From: Bryobacterales bacterium
GTDB taxonomy: Bacteria > Acidobacteriota > Terriglobia > Bryobacterales > UBA6623
Direction of reading: 5' to 3'
Assembly: GCA_022823865.1 (NCBI GenBank)
Contig: JAJEHF010000123.1
Span: 1 to 48,406, forward strand
DNA: 48,406 nucleotides
The position numbers were made by a program, and so were the translations under genes. The notes beneath the pieces are model-generated. The model did no database searches, was not told the origin of the DNA, and was given only the letters and a program-made list of their open reading frames with translations. This document shows positions 1 to 7,634 of the stretch, in pieces. Position 1 is the stretch's first letter. Every line of letters starts with the position of its first letter.

Positions 1-58
1 CCGCGATCAGCGGCTGGCACAGACCCGAGGTCGCCTTCGATCCGTACCAAGCTCCCAT
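1..58 (-). CDS. DNA N6-adenine methylase-like protein, N-terminal 19 codons only (cut by window edge)
   Basis: The reading frame starts at an ATG at 58 and runs off the left edge of the window. The 19 visible residues contain GSKATSGLCQPLIA. This resembles the start of D12-class DNA adenine methylases of phages and mobile elements, where an (Y)GSK motif forms part of the SAM-binding region. Only the N-terminus is visible, so catalytic motifs such as DPPY cannot be checked. A good sigma70-type promoter lies 36-64 nt upstream. The gene seems to sit inside a repeated element whose outer end is at 301, so it may be a passenger gene or an element's own methylase. The family call is from recognition of a short segment and is moderate in strength. 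Confidence 0.5.
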   Translation of the reverse strand, partial: MGAWYGSKATSGLCQPLIA

Positions 59-93
59 CGCCGCGTGCGCTGCCGAAGGCTCCCTTAACCAGC

Positions 94-122
94 AGCATAG
101 GCGGCCACAACCAGATTGTCAA
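94..122 (-). promoter_or_regulatory. Promoter for the methylase-like gene at the left edge
   Basis: Read on the minus strand, a perfect -35 hexamer TTGACA (122-117) is followed by a 17-nt spacer and a -10 hexamer TATGCT (99-94). It points into the element, towards the ATG at 58. This is one of the best promoter matches in the window. Confidence 0.6.
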
Positions 123-161
123 GCGCGCCAGCGGCTGGGCCGCAAGCGAGCCGCTGGCCGC

Positions 162-301
162 TCACAACGGTTCCCGCTCAGAGACAGGACCCCGCCACGA
201 GCAACCGTTGGAAACCTACCCGGCCCCAACCAGCGCAAGCATTGCTGCGCGTGATCTCAGGCGACAAGACACATAGTCAAAAAAGGGCCTGAGTAGTTAC
301 C
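162..301 (+). repeat. 140-bp inverted repeat, left copy (partner 48267-48406)
   Basis: Reverse complement of 48267-48406, differing at two positions. It marks the outermost 140 bp of the dispersed element. The right copy ends at the window edge, so the true repeat may be longer. Confidence 0.9.
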
Positions 302-326
302 TGTACGGGAAAGTATTTCTGGTCAA

Positions 327-1013
327 TTGCCCACTCCTCCATACGTTTCCTACAAGACTTTCATGGGTTTCCTGGAAGGGCTTGGGGAGCCACTGCCTTC
401 GAGAATCGATCGGAGTCTGATGAGCTCCATGTCAGGTGGCACGCAGAGCCATCTGTAGCAGGCTCTTAGAGCTACCGGCCTCGTTGCCGATGAGGGCGTA
501 CCGACAGAAAGACTGCGAAAACTCCATCGTACGACTGATGATGAACGAAAGACCGCGATTCATGAGATGGTACGGAGCACATACCCGTTCCTTTGGGATT
601 CCCCGTTTGACCTAACCGCAACAACTTCTCAGCACCTAGATGAGCAGTTTCGAGAGAAGACAGGTGCGACGGGCGCTACGGTCGACCGTTGCGTCAACTT
701 CTTCAAGGCGATGGCACAGGATGCCGGGATTGAGCTTTCGCCACACATTCAAAAATCCAAGAGGCGCAAGGCCCGACGGAACGGGCCAACTCGGCGCAGG
801 GAGAAGCCTAGTTCTCTTGAAGCGAGGAACGAGCCGGCTTCAGAAAACCCTGCGATGGAACATACCGTGAGGCTTCACAGCGGAGGTGGCAGCGTGACGC
901 TTAGCTTCGCCGTTGACCTGTTCAAGCTTGACCAACCGGACCAGAAGTTTCTGCTGGATCTCGTCGCGAAGATGAAGCGATACGACTCCGAGAACCAGCC
1001 AGAGCAGGAATGA
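327..1013 (+). pseudogene. DUF5343 family protein, interrupted by an in-frame amber codon
   Basis: DUF5343 proteins are short helical proteins of unknown function. Translating from the TTG at 327 gives an almost full-length family member: an N-terminal segment with SRIDRSLMSSMSGGTQSHL, then TAG at 456-458 (codon 44), then QALRATGLV and the family's typical C-terminal half (LDEQFREK, FFKAMAQDAG, LSPHIQ) and a charged tail. The match on both sides of the TAG, without frame change, shows that a single sense codon has been lost. The only evident downstream in-frame ATG is at 567, which would give a 148-residue C-terminal protein. The upstream end lies about 25 bp from the element tip, so the native promoter may also be lost. 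It precedes the DUF3800 gene by 28 bp, suggesting one transcript. Start codon uncertain. Confidence 0.7.
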
Positions 1014-1041
1014 TCGCTGAATTCTCCAGAATAGGTGCGAC

Positions 1042-1929
1042 ATGGCATGGCTGTTCTTCACCGATGAGAGTGGGCACGACCACAATTCGATGCCGTACGA
1101 GGTCCACGGCGGAATCGCAATCCATGCTAGCCGATTGTGGCCCTTCGTGCAGGACATGCAGCAACTGGAAGTCAGGTGCTTCGGATGCCGATTGTACGAA
1201 TTTGGCAAAGAGATCAAGGGTTCGAAGCTAGTCGGAACTCAACACTTTAAGTTTGCCCGGCAAGGCGCGCTGCTATCTGATGCCGATCGTCAGAGACTTT
1301 GTCACTCGTTTCTGGGGAAGTCTCGGACAAGCACCCTGCATCGCCGGGCAGAATTCACTGCATATGGCCAAGCTTGTCTTCAAATGGCACGAGGAACGTT
1401 TGGCCTCTTGAAACGGCATGGCGCTGTATTGCTCGCGTCTGCGATCTTACGGGGCGTTCAAAAGCCGGCAGACTACCAATTCGATGACTACCTACGCAAG
1501 GACATCGTCTTCCTGTTGGAACGGTACTTCTATTTCTTGGATCAGAAGCAAGAGCACGGCGTTCTGGTCATGGATGAAACAGAAAAGCACCAAGACCGCA
1601 GGCTGGTCGCTAGGCTGGAAAAGTACTTCACATCGACTGATACTGGGCGCCAAAGGAGCAGATGGATCGTCCCCACTCCGTTCTTCGTGTCTTCCGATAT
1701 GACCTACGCTGTCCAAGCAGCGGATGTTTGCATCTATTGCACAAATTGGGGATTTCGTATTCCCAGTCGAGGAATGAACGCAGAAACTCGGCGCGAAATC
1801 GCCACGACGTTTGGAAGTGACCTAGCGGAACTTCAGTTTCGTGGGCAAGGGTACCGTGATGGCCGGATCTTTGATACATACGGCATTTTCTACGTTCCCG
1901 ATCCATATGAGACCCGGACCGGCCAATAA
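1042..1929 (+). CDS. DUF3800 domain protein (RNase H-like fold, putative nuclease)
   Basis: A 295-residue protein with the DUF3800 landmarks. An N-terminal strand ends in FTDESG (Asp8). A central strand has VMDETEK (Asp178). A late QAADVCIY helix carries Asp228. These three acidic residues are the putative metal-binding set of the RNase H-like fold assigned to this family. Activity in this protein is an inference. DUF3800 genes are often found on mobile elements and in defence neighbourhoods, usually with a variable partner; here the partner is the DUF5343 gene 28 bp upstream. The gene looks intact. Downstream, sequence turns into the stump of an unrelated secreted protein, so this pair probably came in as one insertion. 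Confidence 0.75.
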   Translation: MAWLFFTDESGHDHNSMPYEVHGGIAIHASRLWPFVQDMQQLEVRCFGCRLYEFGKEIKGSKLVGTQHFKFARQGALLSDADRQRLCHSFLGKSRTSTLHRRAEFTAYGQACLQMARGTFGLLKRHGAVLLASAILRGVQKPADYQFDDYLRKDIVFLLERYFYFLDQKQEHGVLVMDETEKHQDRRLVARLEKYFTSTDTGRQRSRWIVPTPFFVSSDMTYAVQAADVCIYCTNWGFRIPSRGMNAETRREIATTFGSDLAELQFRGQGYRDGRIFDTYGIFYVPDPYETRTGQ

Positions 1930-2009
1930 GAAAGAGGCAATGCCCCGCCTGCGGTATCTGCACATCAAGGCGCAGAACCACATACGAAGCCGAGCCTCTA
2001 CTGAACAAG

Positions 2010-2402
2010 TTAGCTTAGTTGTGCGGTCAAGTCAATGTTCAATTGCGGGCGCGCGACATTTCTATAGCACAGGCGCTGGATCCTAGGTTGAATTTCGCCC
2101 TGCCTGACGAAGCGGTCACCCTCGTGCGAATAGCTAGCGATCACCAGCGAGTCCGCGCCGTCTCGGTAGCTAATCCATGCCACGAATACGTCACCCGACG
2201 GTGTCACCGCGAGAACAGGCTCGTCGTTGAATCCCTGGTGCGGCTCGACTGCCGTAATCCAAGGCGTCGGCATCGCGCTTGGCGGGCGAGGCGCTGTGTC
2301 CTCAGGCTCGGACGGTGTCGCCACATCGGCAGTGTCTGAGCAGCCCGCGCCAAGCGTCATGGCCGCGAGGCAGCAAAGCGTGAGGGAGAACCTTCTGGGC
2401 AT
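2010..2402 (-). pseudogene. Secreted lipoprotein with propeller-like repeat, 3'-truncated
   Basis: Starts at ATG 2402. The N-terminus is a lipoprotein signal peptide with a lipobox ending in GAGC. A Thr/Pro/Glu-rich linker follows, then a segment with DEPVLAVTPSGDVFVAWISY. That segment resembles one blade of the sialidase-like propeller in the DUF3604 protein at 31462-34365 (DDYPAIAIGPDGRVWVAWI). After roughly residue 110 the sequence stops looking like a propeller and ends within 20 residues, much too short for the family. I infer that the 3' part was removed when the DUF5343/DUF3800 block was inserted, with the junction near 2060. It could still produce a short secreted peptide. Confidence 0.6.
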
Positions 2403-2507
2403 CGCCCTATTTTGTATCAGGGAAACAATCGCGGCGTGGATGCTGCGCCGGCCGCGGTCGCCGTCGCATGGCAGAGGTGCCCGCGCCGACGCCCCGCACA
2501 ACTGTGG

Positions 2508-3551
2508 TCAGCGGGCCCGTTCGCCAGCTGCACGGCCGGGGCGTTGCGGCCGCGGACAGCAGTCGGCGGGACACTCGTCGGGCCTGACGGGCAACGCCCC
2601 AACACAGGCCCTCGCGGGCCCGCCTTCCACGCGCTCGCGGATCAGATCGCGCACAGCTGACACGAAGACCGGACAAGTGCCGACCGTCTCCGCACGAACG
2701 AACGAAATTCCGGCTGCACTGGCGCGCGCGGCAGCTTCAACATCAAGGTCGTATGCGACCTCGACGTGATCGGAGAGAAACCCGATCGGCACCACGCAAA
2801 CGTGACTCGCGCCTGCGGCCCCTAGCGAATCGATGCGGTCGCAGATATCTGGTTCGAGCCAGGGCTGGCTGGGCGGTCCGCTACGGCTCTGAAAAACCAG
2901 CTCCCAATTGTCGCTACCGACCTGCTCGCTGACTAAGCGGGAGGCCTCGCGGAGTTGGGCGACATAGTCGCAGCTATGCGCCATCGACAACGGAATGCTG
3001 TGCGCCGTAAACAAGAGCCTTGCCTCGGCGCGGTCGGACGCACCGAACTGAGAAAGGGCAGCGCGAACGCGCCCAGCCGTCGAGCGAATGAAGCCGGGAT
3101 GGTTAAAGAAGGCGCGGATCTTGTCCACGCGTGGCGCACTATCGCCTACAGCCGCGATGGCGTCGACGATGTTCTCACGATACTGCCGACACCCAGAGTA
3201 GGAACTGTATGCAGACGTCACGAACGCCAGAGCTTGCCGCACGCCATCGCGTGCCATGGCCCTCAGCGTGTCTGGCAGGAGCGGGTGCCAATTGCGATTG
3301 CCGAAATAGATTGGCAGACGCGGCCCCTTGGCCTCGAGTTCCTCGCGCAATGCCGAGATCAGAGCTCGGTTCTGGTCATTGATGGGGCTCTTGCCACCGA
3401 AGCTGTAGTAGTGCTGGGCCACCTCAAGCAATCGGTCCCGGGGCACGCCCCGCCCGCGCACTACGTTCTCCAGGAACGGAATTACGTCCTCTGCCCGCTC
3501 TGGCCCACCGAACGCAACTACCAGGACTGCGTCGTACCCCCCGGCACTCAT
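2508..3551 (-). CDS. hemH: Ferrochelatase, probably coproporphyrin type
   Basis: 347 residues. Inserts ferrous iron into a porphyrin at the end of haem synthesis. The N-terminal VVAFGGPE, the SAYSSYSGCRQYREN motif, FTAHSIP with the catalytic His184, and SRSGPPSQPWLEPDI are all present. The SAYSSYSxCRQY form is typical of actinobacterial-style coproporphyrin ferrochelatases, so the substrate may be coproporphyrin III; this is inference. The C-terminus carries a CPADCC cluster close to the end that could, with another Cys, ligate a [2Fe-2S] centre as in some ferrochelatases. Start chosen at ATG 3551 (MSAGGYD), preceded by a GGGAG about 10 nt upstream. It seems to be a single-gene unit downstream of the copper operon, on the same strand, with a 230-bp gap. 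Confidence 0.9.
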   Translation of the reverse strand: MSAGGYDAVLVVAFGGPERAEDVIPFLENVVRGRGVPRDRLLEVAQHYYSFGGKSPINDQNRALISALREELEAKGPRLPIYFGNRNWHPLLPDTLRAMARDGVRQALAFVTSAYSSYSGCRQYRENIVDAIAAVGDSAPRVDKIRAFFNHPGFIRSTAGRVRAALSQFGASDRAEARLLFTAHSIPLSMAHSCDYVAQLREASRLVSEQVGSDNWELVFQSRSGPPSQPWLEPDICDRIDSLGAAGASHVCVVPIGFLSDHVEVAYDLDVEAAARASAAGISFVRAETVGTCPVFVSAVRDLIRERVEGGPARACVGALPVRPDECPADCCPRPQRPGRAAGERAR

Positions 3552-3783
3552 CGCACGGTCACGCTCCCGACAGTCAAGTGGGTCGGCTCTCCGTTCCGTG
3601 CCCAGGGGTTGGGGCGCGTAGTTCAAGTTGCCACCGCTGGCAGCTTGAAAAGTACATTATCTCCGCTGGTCGATCGGATGTCGAGCGTCAGCACCCGGCT
3701 CTACGCACGGCTCGTCGGCGAACAGACGGCGCGGGCCACGGCCTGCTGCCTGCCTCCGGCCCAAGCAATCGCAAGTCCTCCCG

Positions 3784-4470
3784 CTAGCGCGAGTTCCGCA
3801 AGGAGTGCAGCTTCATCCGCAGTCCGTCGTAGTAGGTTCGGTCCAACGGCCTCTTCAGCGAGAATCGATAGACGTCCGCCTGGCGGGCAAAGGCCTCGCT
3901 ACCCCCTAGGACGTGAACTTCGACGCGATAGGGATCGGACGACCAAACGGCCTCCACGTCGCGATCGAGCCGCCACGCCCGCGAGTGGCCGCGCCTCCCG
4001 GTCGAGTAGACAACCCACTCGGGCGTGAAATAGAGCACTCCTTCTGATCCGCGAAGAAGCCGCACATTCTTGGCAGGGATTGCCACTTCGGCGTCGGCCG
4101 GCTCGCGGGCGACCCGATCCGTGGCCGGCCTTCCAATACGCTTGACAACTCTCGCGTGGAGATCGTCCGGAAACGTGCTGTCGACCAAGACAAACCGGTA
4201 CCAGCGGTCCCGCCCGAGTCGTGCGACCGAGTCGCTATAGCTCTGGATCGCCACCTCGGTCGGACTCGCTCGGTCAAGGTGCTGGACGTCCTCAAAGCTC
4301 CATTCCAGCGCTTGCTTGGTCTCTTTCTTCGGCTGGAATCTGATGCCCTCTTCATGAACGCTGAGGGTGCCGTCCACATCCGGCCTAACGGACTTCTTCC
4401 ACTTGGCTTCGAACGAGATTTCCGCCCCTGCGAGTGGCAAGGCGAGGAGCAGTAATGTCGGCAGCTTCAT
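3784..4470 (-). CDS. Secreted protein of unknown function, translationally coupled to cusA
   Basis: 228 residues starting at ATG 4470. The N-terminus is a signal peptide (MKLPTLLLLALPLAGA). The rest is a soluble beta-rich-looking protein with two halves, one around EEGIRFQPKKETKQ and one around EGVLYFTPEWVVYSTG. The two halves have similar patterns and could be a duplicated fold. The start ATG overlaps the cusA stop as ATGA, so it is the last gene of the cus operon and probably translated by coupling. I do not recognise a family. There is no Cys- or His-rich metal site, so a direct copper-binding role is not supported; position suggests an accessory envelope role. Confidence 0.7.
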   Translation of the reverse strand: MKLPTLLLLALPLAGAEISFEAKWKKSVRPDVDGTLSVHEEGIRFQPKKETKQALEWSFEDVQHLDRASPTEVAIQSYSDSVARLGRDRWYRFVLVDSTFPDDLHARVVKRIGRPATDRVAREPADAEVAIPAKNVRLLRGSEGVLYFTPEWVVYSTGRRGHSRAWRLDRDVEAVWSSDPYRVEVHVLGGSEAFARQADVYRFSLKRPLDRTYYDGLRMKLHSLRNSR

Positions 4471-7400
4471 GTCGTAACCTCCTTGAGGGCGGTTGGTTCG
4501 GCGTTCTTGGCGAGGCCGGTCAGGGACCGTACGTTTCGGTAGTAGTAGAAGATGGGGAAGATTACCAAGACAACAAACGCCGAGGTGGCCACGCCTCCGA
4601 ACAAAGGCGTCGCAATGCGCTTCATGACGTCCGCGCCGGCCCCTGTGCTCCACATCACGGGCGTCAGACCGAGCATGTCGGTCGCGACTGTCATCGCGAT
4701 CGGCCTCACGCGGGCGATCGCAGCGCCTTGGATCGCGGTGACCAAATCCGCGGGCCGTTTGAACAGCCCCTTGCGCATGAATTCATCGCGGGAAAGATCA
4801 AGGTATTGCCAGAAGACAATTGCGGTCTCGGCATATAGCCCTGCAAGCGCGATGAGACCGACCCAGACCGCAATGCTGAGGTTGTAGTCCAAGACGGCCA
4901 GTGTCAGGAACGCGCCGCTGAGGGCCAGCGGGACCCCTGCAAGCACAGCGGCGGAAGTGAGGGCCGACCCCGTGCTGATTAGAAGCACCGAGAACACGAT
5001 CACGACCGTGAGCGGCACGAGGAGCTGCAAGCGCTCCTCGACGCGTTGCATCGACTCGAACTGGCCGCTCCAGGCAAGCGAATAGCCGGCCGGCATCGCG
5101 ACGCCGCGCTCTACGGCCGCGCGCGCGCCGTCGAAGTACCTGCCGATGTCCATGCTCGGGTCAACATCGACATAGACCCAAGCGTTCGGCCTGGCGTTTT
5201 CGCTCTTGATCGCGGCAGGCCCGGAGGAGTATTTGAGGTCCGCTAGCTGGGACAGCGGGAGCTGGTGACCCATTGGCGTCGTGACCAAGACGTCGCGCAG
5301 CGCAGGCATATCCGACCGCAGGTCCCGGCTGTACCGCAGGTTGACCGGAAACCGCTGCAGTCCTTCGACCGTTGTGCCCACTTGAACGCCTCCAAGAGCC
5401 GTGCGGATCGCCTCTTGGACCTCGTCAATGACGAGCCCGTGGCGGGCGATCGTGTCGCGATTGATTTCGATGTCCAAGTAATTGCCGCCCATGACACGCT
5501 CCGCGTACGCGCTGAGCGTGCCGGGAACGCCGCGAACAACGTGCTCGATCTGCTTGCCCAGTCCTTCGAGCACATCCAGGTCCGGACCAGCGATCTTGAT
5601 GCCGACGGGTGTCTTGATGCCTGTGGCCAGCATGTCCAGCCGCGTCTTGATGGGCATGGTCCAGGCGTTGGTGAGCCCGGGCACGTCGACCGCCTCCTGC
5701 AATTCGGCGACAAGTCTCTCGGGCGTCATCCCAGGCCGCCACTGGTCGCGAGGCTTGAGCCTGATCGTGGATTCGATCATGGAGAGCGGAGCGGGGTCGG
5801 TGGCGGTGTCGGCACGGCCTGCCTTCCCGAAGACATGCTCCACTTCGGGAAAGGTCATGATGATCTTGTCGGTCTGCTGCACCAGCTCTCTGGCCTTGGC
5901 GATCGAAACGCCCGGTACGGTCGTGGGCATGTAGAGGAGGTCACCCTCCCAAAGCGGCGGCATGAATTCCGATCCCAGCCGGCGGTAGGCGCTGAGCGAT
6001 CCACCCAGAATGGCCACCGCGATCAGGAGAGTTATGACACGGTGGCGCATAACGATCCCCAGCACCGGCCGGTACCCCCAGACCAGCAGCCTGCCAAGTG
6101 GGTTGCGCGAGTCCGAGGAGCTGGGTCCGCGCACGGCAAGGCCGACAAGAACCGGCACGAGGGTGACCGAGAGCAATGCCGCACTGGCCATGACCAACGT
6201 CTTCGTCCAGGCGAGCGGGCGAAACAGCCGCCCCTCCTCTTCTTGGAGCGCGAATACGGGCAGGAACGAGACGGTGATGATGAGCAAAGAGAAGAAGAGG
6301 GTGGGCGCGACCTCGCAGCACGAGTCGCGGATAATCTTCCAGCGGGGCTTGCTATCGCCCTCCCGCGCCATGTGCTGGTGGGCGTTCTCCACCATCACGA
6401 TCCCGGCATCCACCATCGTTCCCACTGCGACGGCTACACCGCCGAGCGACATGATGTCGAGATGTACGCCCAGCAGGCCGGCGGCGATGCCCGCGAGCAA
6501 GATGCCGACCACGATGGTGGCGACGGCGACGATTCCGCTCAGGACATGGAAGAGAAACAGCAGGCAGACCGCTCCAACGATGACGAACTGCTGGGTCAAG
6601 CTGGACCGCAGGCTGTCGATCACCCGGTCGATGAGCGATGTCCTGTCGTAGGCGACTTCGAACGAGACTCCCTCCGGAAGCTGGGGATTCAGTTCGGCCA
6701 GCCGAGTCTTCACGCGCCGAATCACTTCCCTGGTGTCGGCGCCTTGGCGCACGATCACGATCGCTCCGACGGTCTCCCCTTGCCCGTCCCACTCTGCCAG
6801 CCCCCGGCGGATCTCCGGCCCGACATCGATGTGCGCCACATCGCGCAGCCGCACCGGCGTGCCGGTCCGGCCGGTGCCAAGCGAGATCTTGCGGATGTCG
6901 TCAATGGACTCTATGTACCCTCTGCCGCGGATCATGAACTCCTTCTCGGCCAACTCGATGAGTCGCCCGCCCACGTCCCGATTGCTCCGCTGCACGGCTT
7001 CCTTGATGCGCGAGATCGGGATGCCGTAGGCCCTGAGCTTGAGCGGGTCGATTGCGATCTGGTATTGGCGAACATAGCCGCCGACGCTCGCGACTTCAGC
7101 GACGCCGGGAATGCCGGTCAGCTCGAATCGTAGGAACCAGTCTTGGAGCGAGCGAAGCTCGCTAAGGTCGTGGCGATCCGACTTCAGGGCATAGATGAAG
7201 GCCCAGCCAACGCCCGTGGCGTCGGGCCCCAGGGTAGGCGAGACGCCCTCCGGCAGCGCCTCCGTCACCTGGCCCAGAGTTTCCAGCACCCTCGACCGAG
7301 CCCAGTAGAGATCAGTGCCGTCCTCGAACAACACGTAGACAAGCGAGAATCCGAAGAATGAATACCCTCGCACGACCTCCGCGTAGGGCACGGCGAGCAT

Positions 7401-7616
7401 TTGAGTTGTCAGGGGATAGGTGATTTGGTCTTCGACGATCCTTGGGGACTGTCCGGGGTATTTCGTGTAGACAACGACTTGAACATCGGACAGGTCGGGT
7501 AAGGCGTCAAGCGGCATCTCGCTGATCGAATATGCGCCCGCGACGGCCAGCACCAACGAGACCACCAAGAGCAAGAGCTTGTTCCGAAGCGACCACTCGA
7601 CGATTCTGCTGAGCAT
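4467..7616 (-). CDS. cusA: CusA/CzcA-type heavy-metal RND efflux pump, copper/silver class
   Basis: 1049 residues. Inner-membrane proton-driven transporter that, with CusB and CusC, exports metal from cytoplasm and periplasm. It aligns along its full length with CusA: N-terminal LPDLSDVQV, GPDATGVGW, the TM4 segment with Asp403 (VGTMVDAGIVMVENA) used for proton relay, and ALAGLYAETAIVF near the C-terminus. The three periplasmic methionines that bind Cu(I)/Ag(I) in CusA have counterparts at about residues 562 (LLYMP), 613 (PLSMIE) and 662 (LDMLATGIK). This argues for a monovalent copper/silver substrate rather than Zn/Co/Cd. A GGGAGGT Shine-Dalgarno lies 12 nt before the ATG. It follows cusB by 18 bp. 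Confidence 0.93.
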   Translation of the reverse strand: MLSRIVEWSLRNKLLLLVVSLVLAVAGAYSISEMPLDALPDLSDVQVVVYTKYPGQSPRIVEDQITYPLTTQMLAVPYAEVVRGYSFFGFSLVYVLFEDGTDLYWARSRVLETLGQVTEALPEGVSPTLGPDATGVGWAFIYALKSDRHDLSELRSLQDWFLRFELTGIPGVAEVASVGGYVRQYQIAIDPLKLRAYGIPISRIKEAVQRSNRDVGGRLIELAEKEFMIRGRGYIESIDDIRKISLGTGRTGTPVRLRDVAHIDVGPEIRRGLAEWDGQGETVGAIVIVRQGADTREVIRRVKTRLAELNPQLPEGVSFEVAYDRTSLIDRVIDSLRSSLTQQFVIVGAVCLLFLFHVLSGIVAVATIVVGILLAGIAAGLLGVHLDIMSLGGVAVAVGTMVDAGIVMVENAHQHMAREGDSKPRWKIIRDSCCEVAPTLFFSLLIITVSFLPVFALQEEEGRLFRPLAWTKTLVMASAALLSVTLVPVLVGLAVRGPSSSDSRNPLGRLLVWGYRPVLGIVMRHRVITLLIAVAILGGSLSAYRRLGSEFMPPLWEGDLLYMPTTVPGVSIAKARELVQQTDKIIMTFPEVEHVFGKAGRADTATDPAPLSMIESTIRLKPRDQWRPGMTPERLVAELQEAVDVPGLTNAWTMPIKTRLDMLATGIKTPVGIKIAGPDLDVLEGLGKQIEHVVRGVPGTLSAYAERVMGGNYLDIEINRDTIARHGLVIDEVQEAIRTALGGVQVGTTVEGLQRFPVNLRYSRDLRSDMPALRDVLVTTPMGHQLPLSQLADLKYSSGPAAIKSENARPNAWVYVDVDPSMDIGRYFDGARAAVERGVAMPAGYSLAWSGQFESMQRVEERLQLLVPLTVVIVFSVLLISTGSALTSAAVLAGVPLALSGAFLTLAVLDYNLSIAVWVGLIALAGLYAETAIVFWQYLDLSRDEFMRKGLFKRPADLVTAIQGAAIARVRPIAMTVATDMLGLTPVMWSTGAGADVMKRIATPLFGGVATSAFVVLVIFPIFYYYRNVRSLTGLAKNAEPTALKEVTT

Positions 7617-7634
7617 GAGGTGGCACCGACCTCC

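Larger units (their letters stand above)
1..301 (-). mobile_element. Left copy of a dispersed element, outer end at about 301
   Basis: Positions 162-301 recur in inverted orientation at 48267-48406 with two mismatches in 140. The shared tip, read inward, begins GGTAACTACTCAGG. Homology stops exactly at 301/48267, as expected for an element end. The body extends leftwards out of the window and contains a promoter and the start of a methylase-like gene. A tip beginning GTAA is reminiscent of IS66-family ends, but no transposase is visible, so the family is not assigned. Apart from the methylase start I see no coding sequence in 59-301. Confidence 0.6.

Noticed and set aside
1..160. Calling the terminal element IS66
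   Set aside because: Only the GTAA-type tip supports this; no TnpA/TnpB/TnpC sequence is visible and the one gene start seen is methylase-like.
5265..7133. 622-codon open frame opposite cusA
   Set aside because: Antisense shadow of cusA; His/Asp-rich low-complexity translation and no family resemblance.
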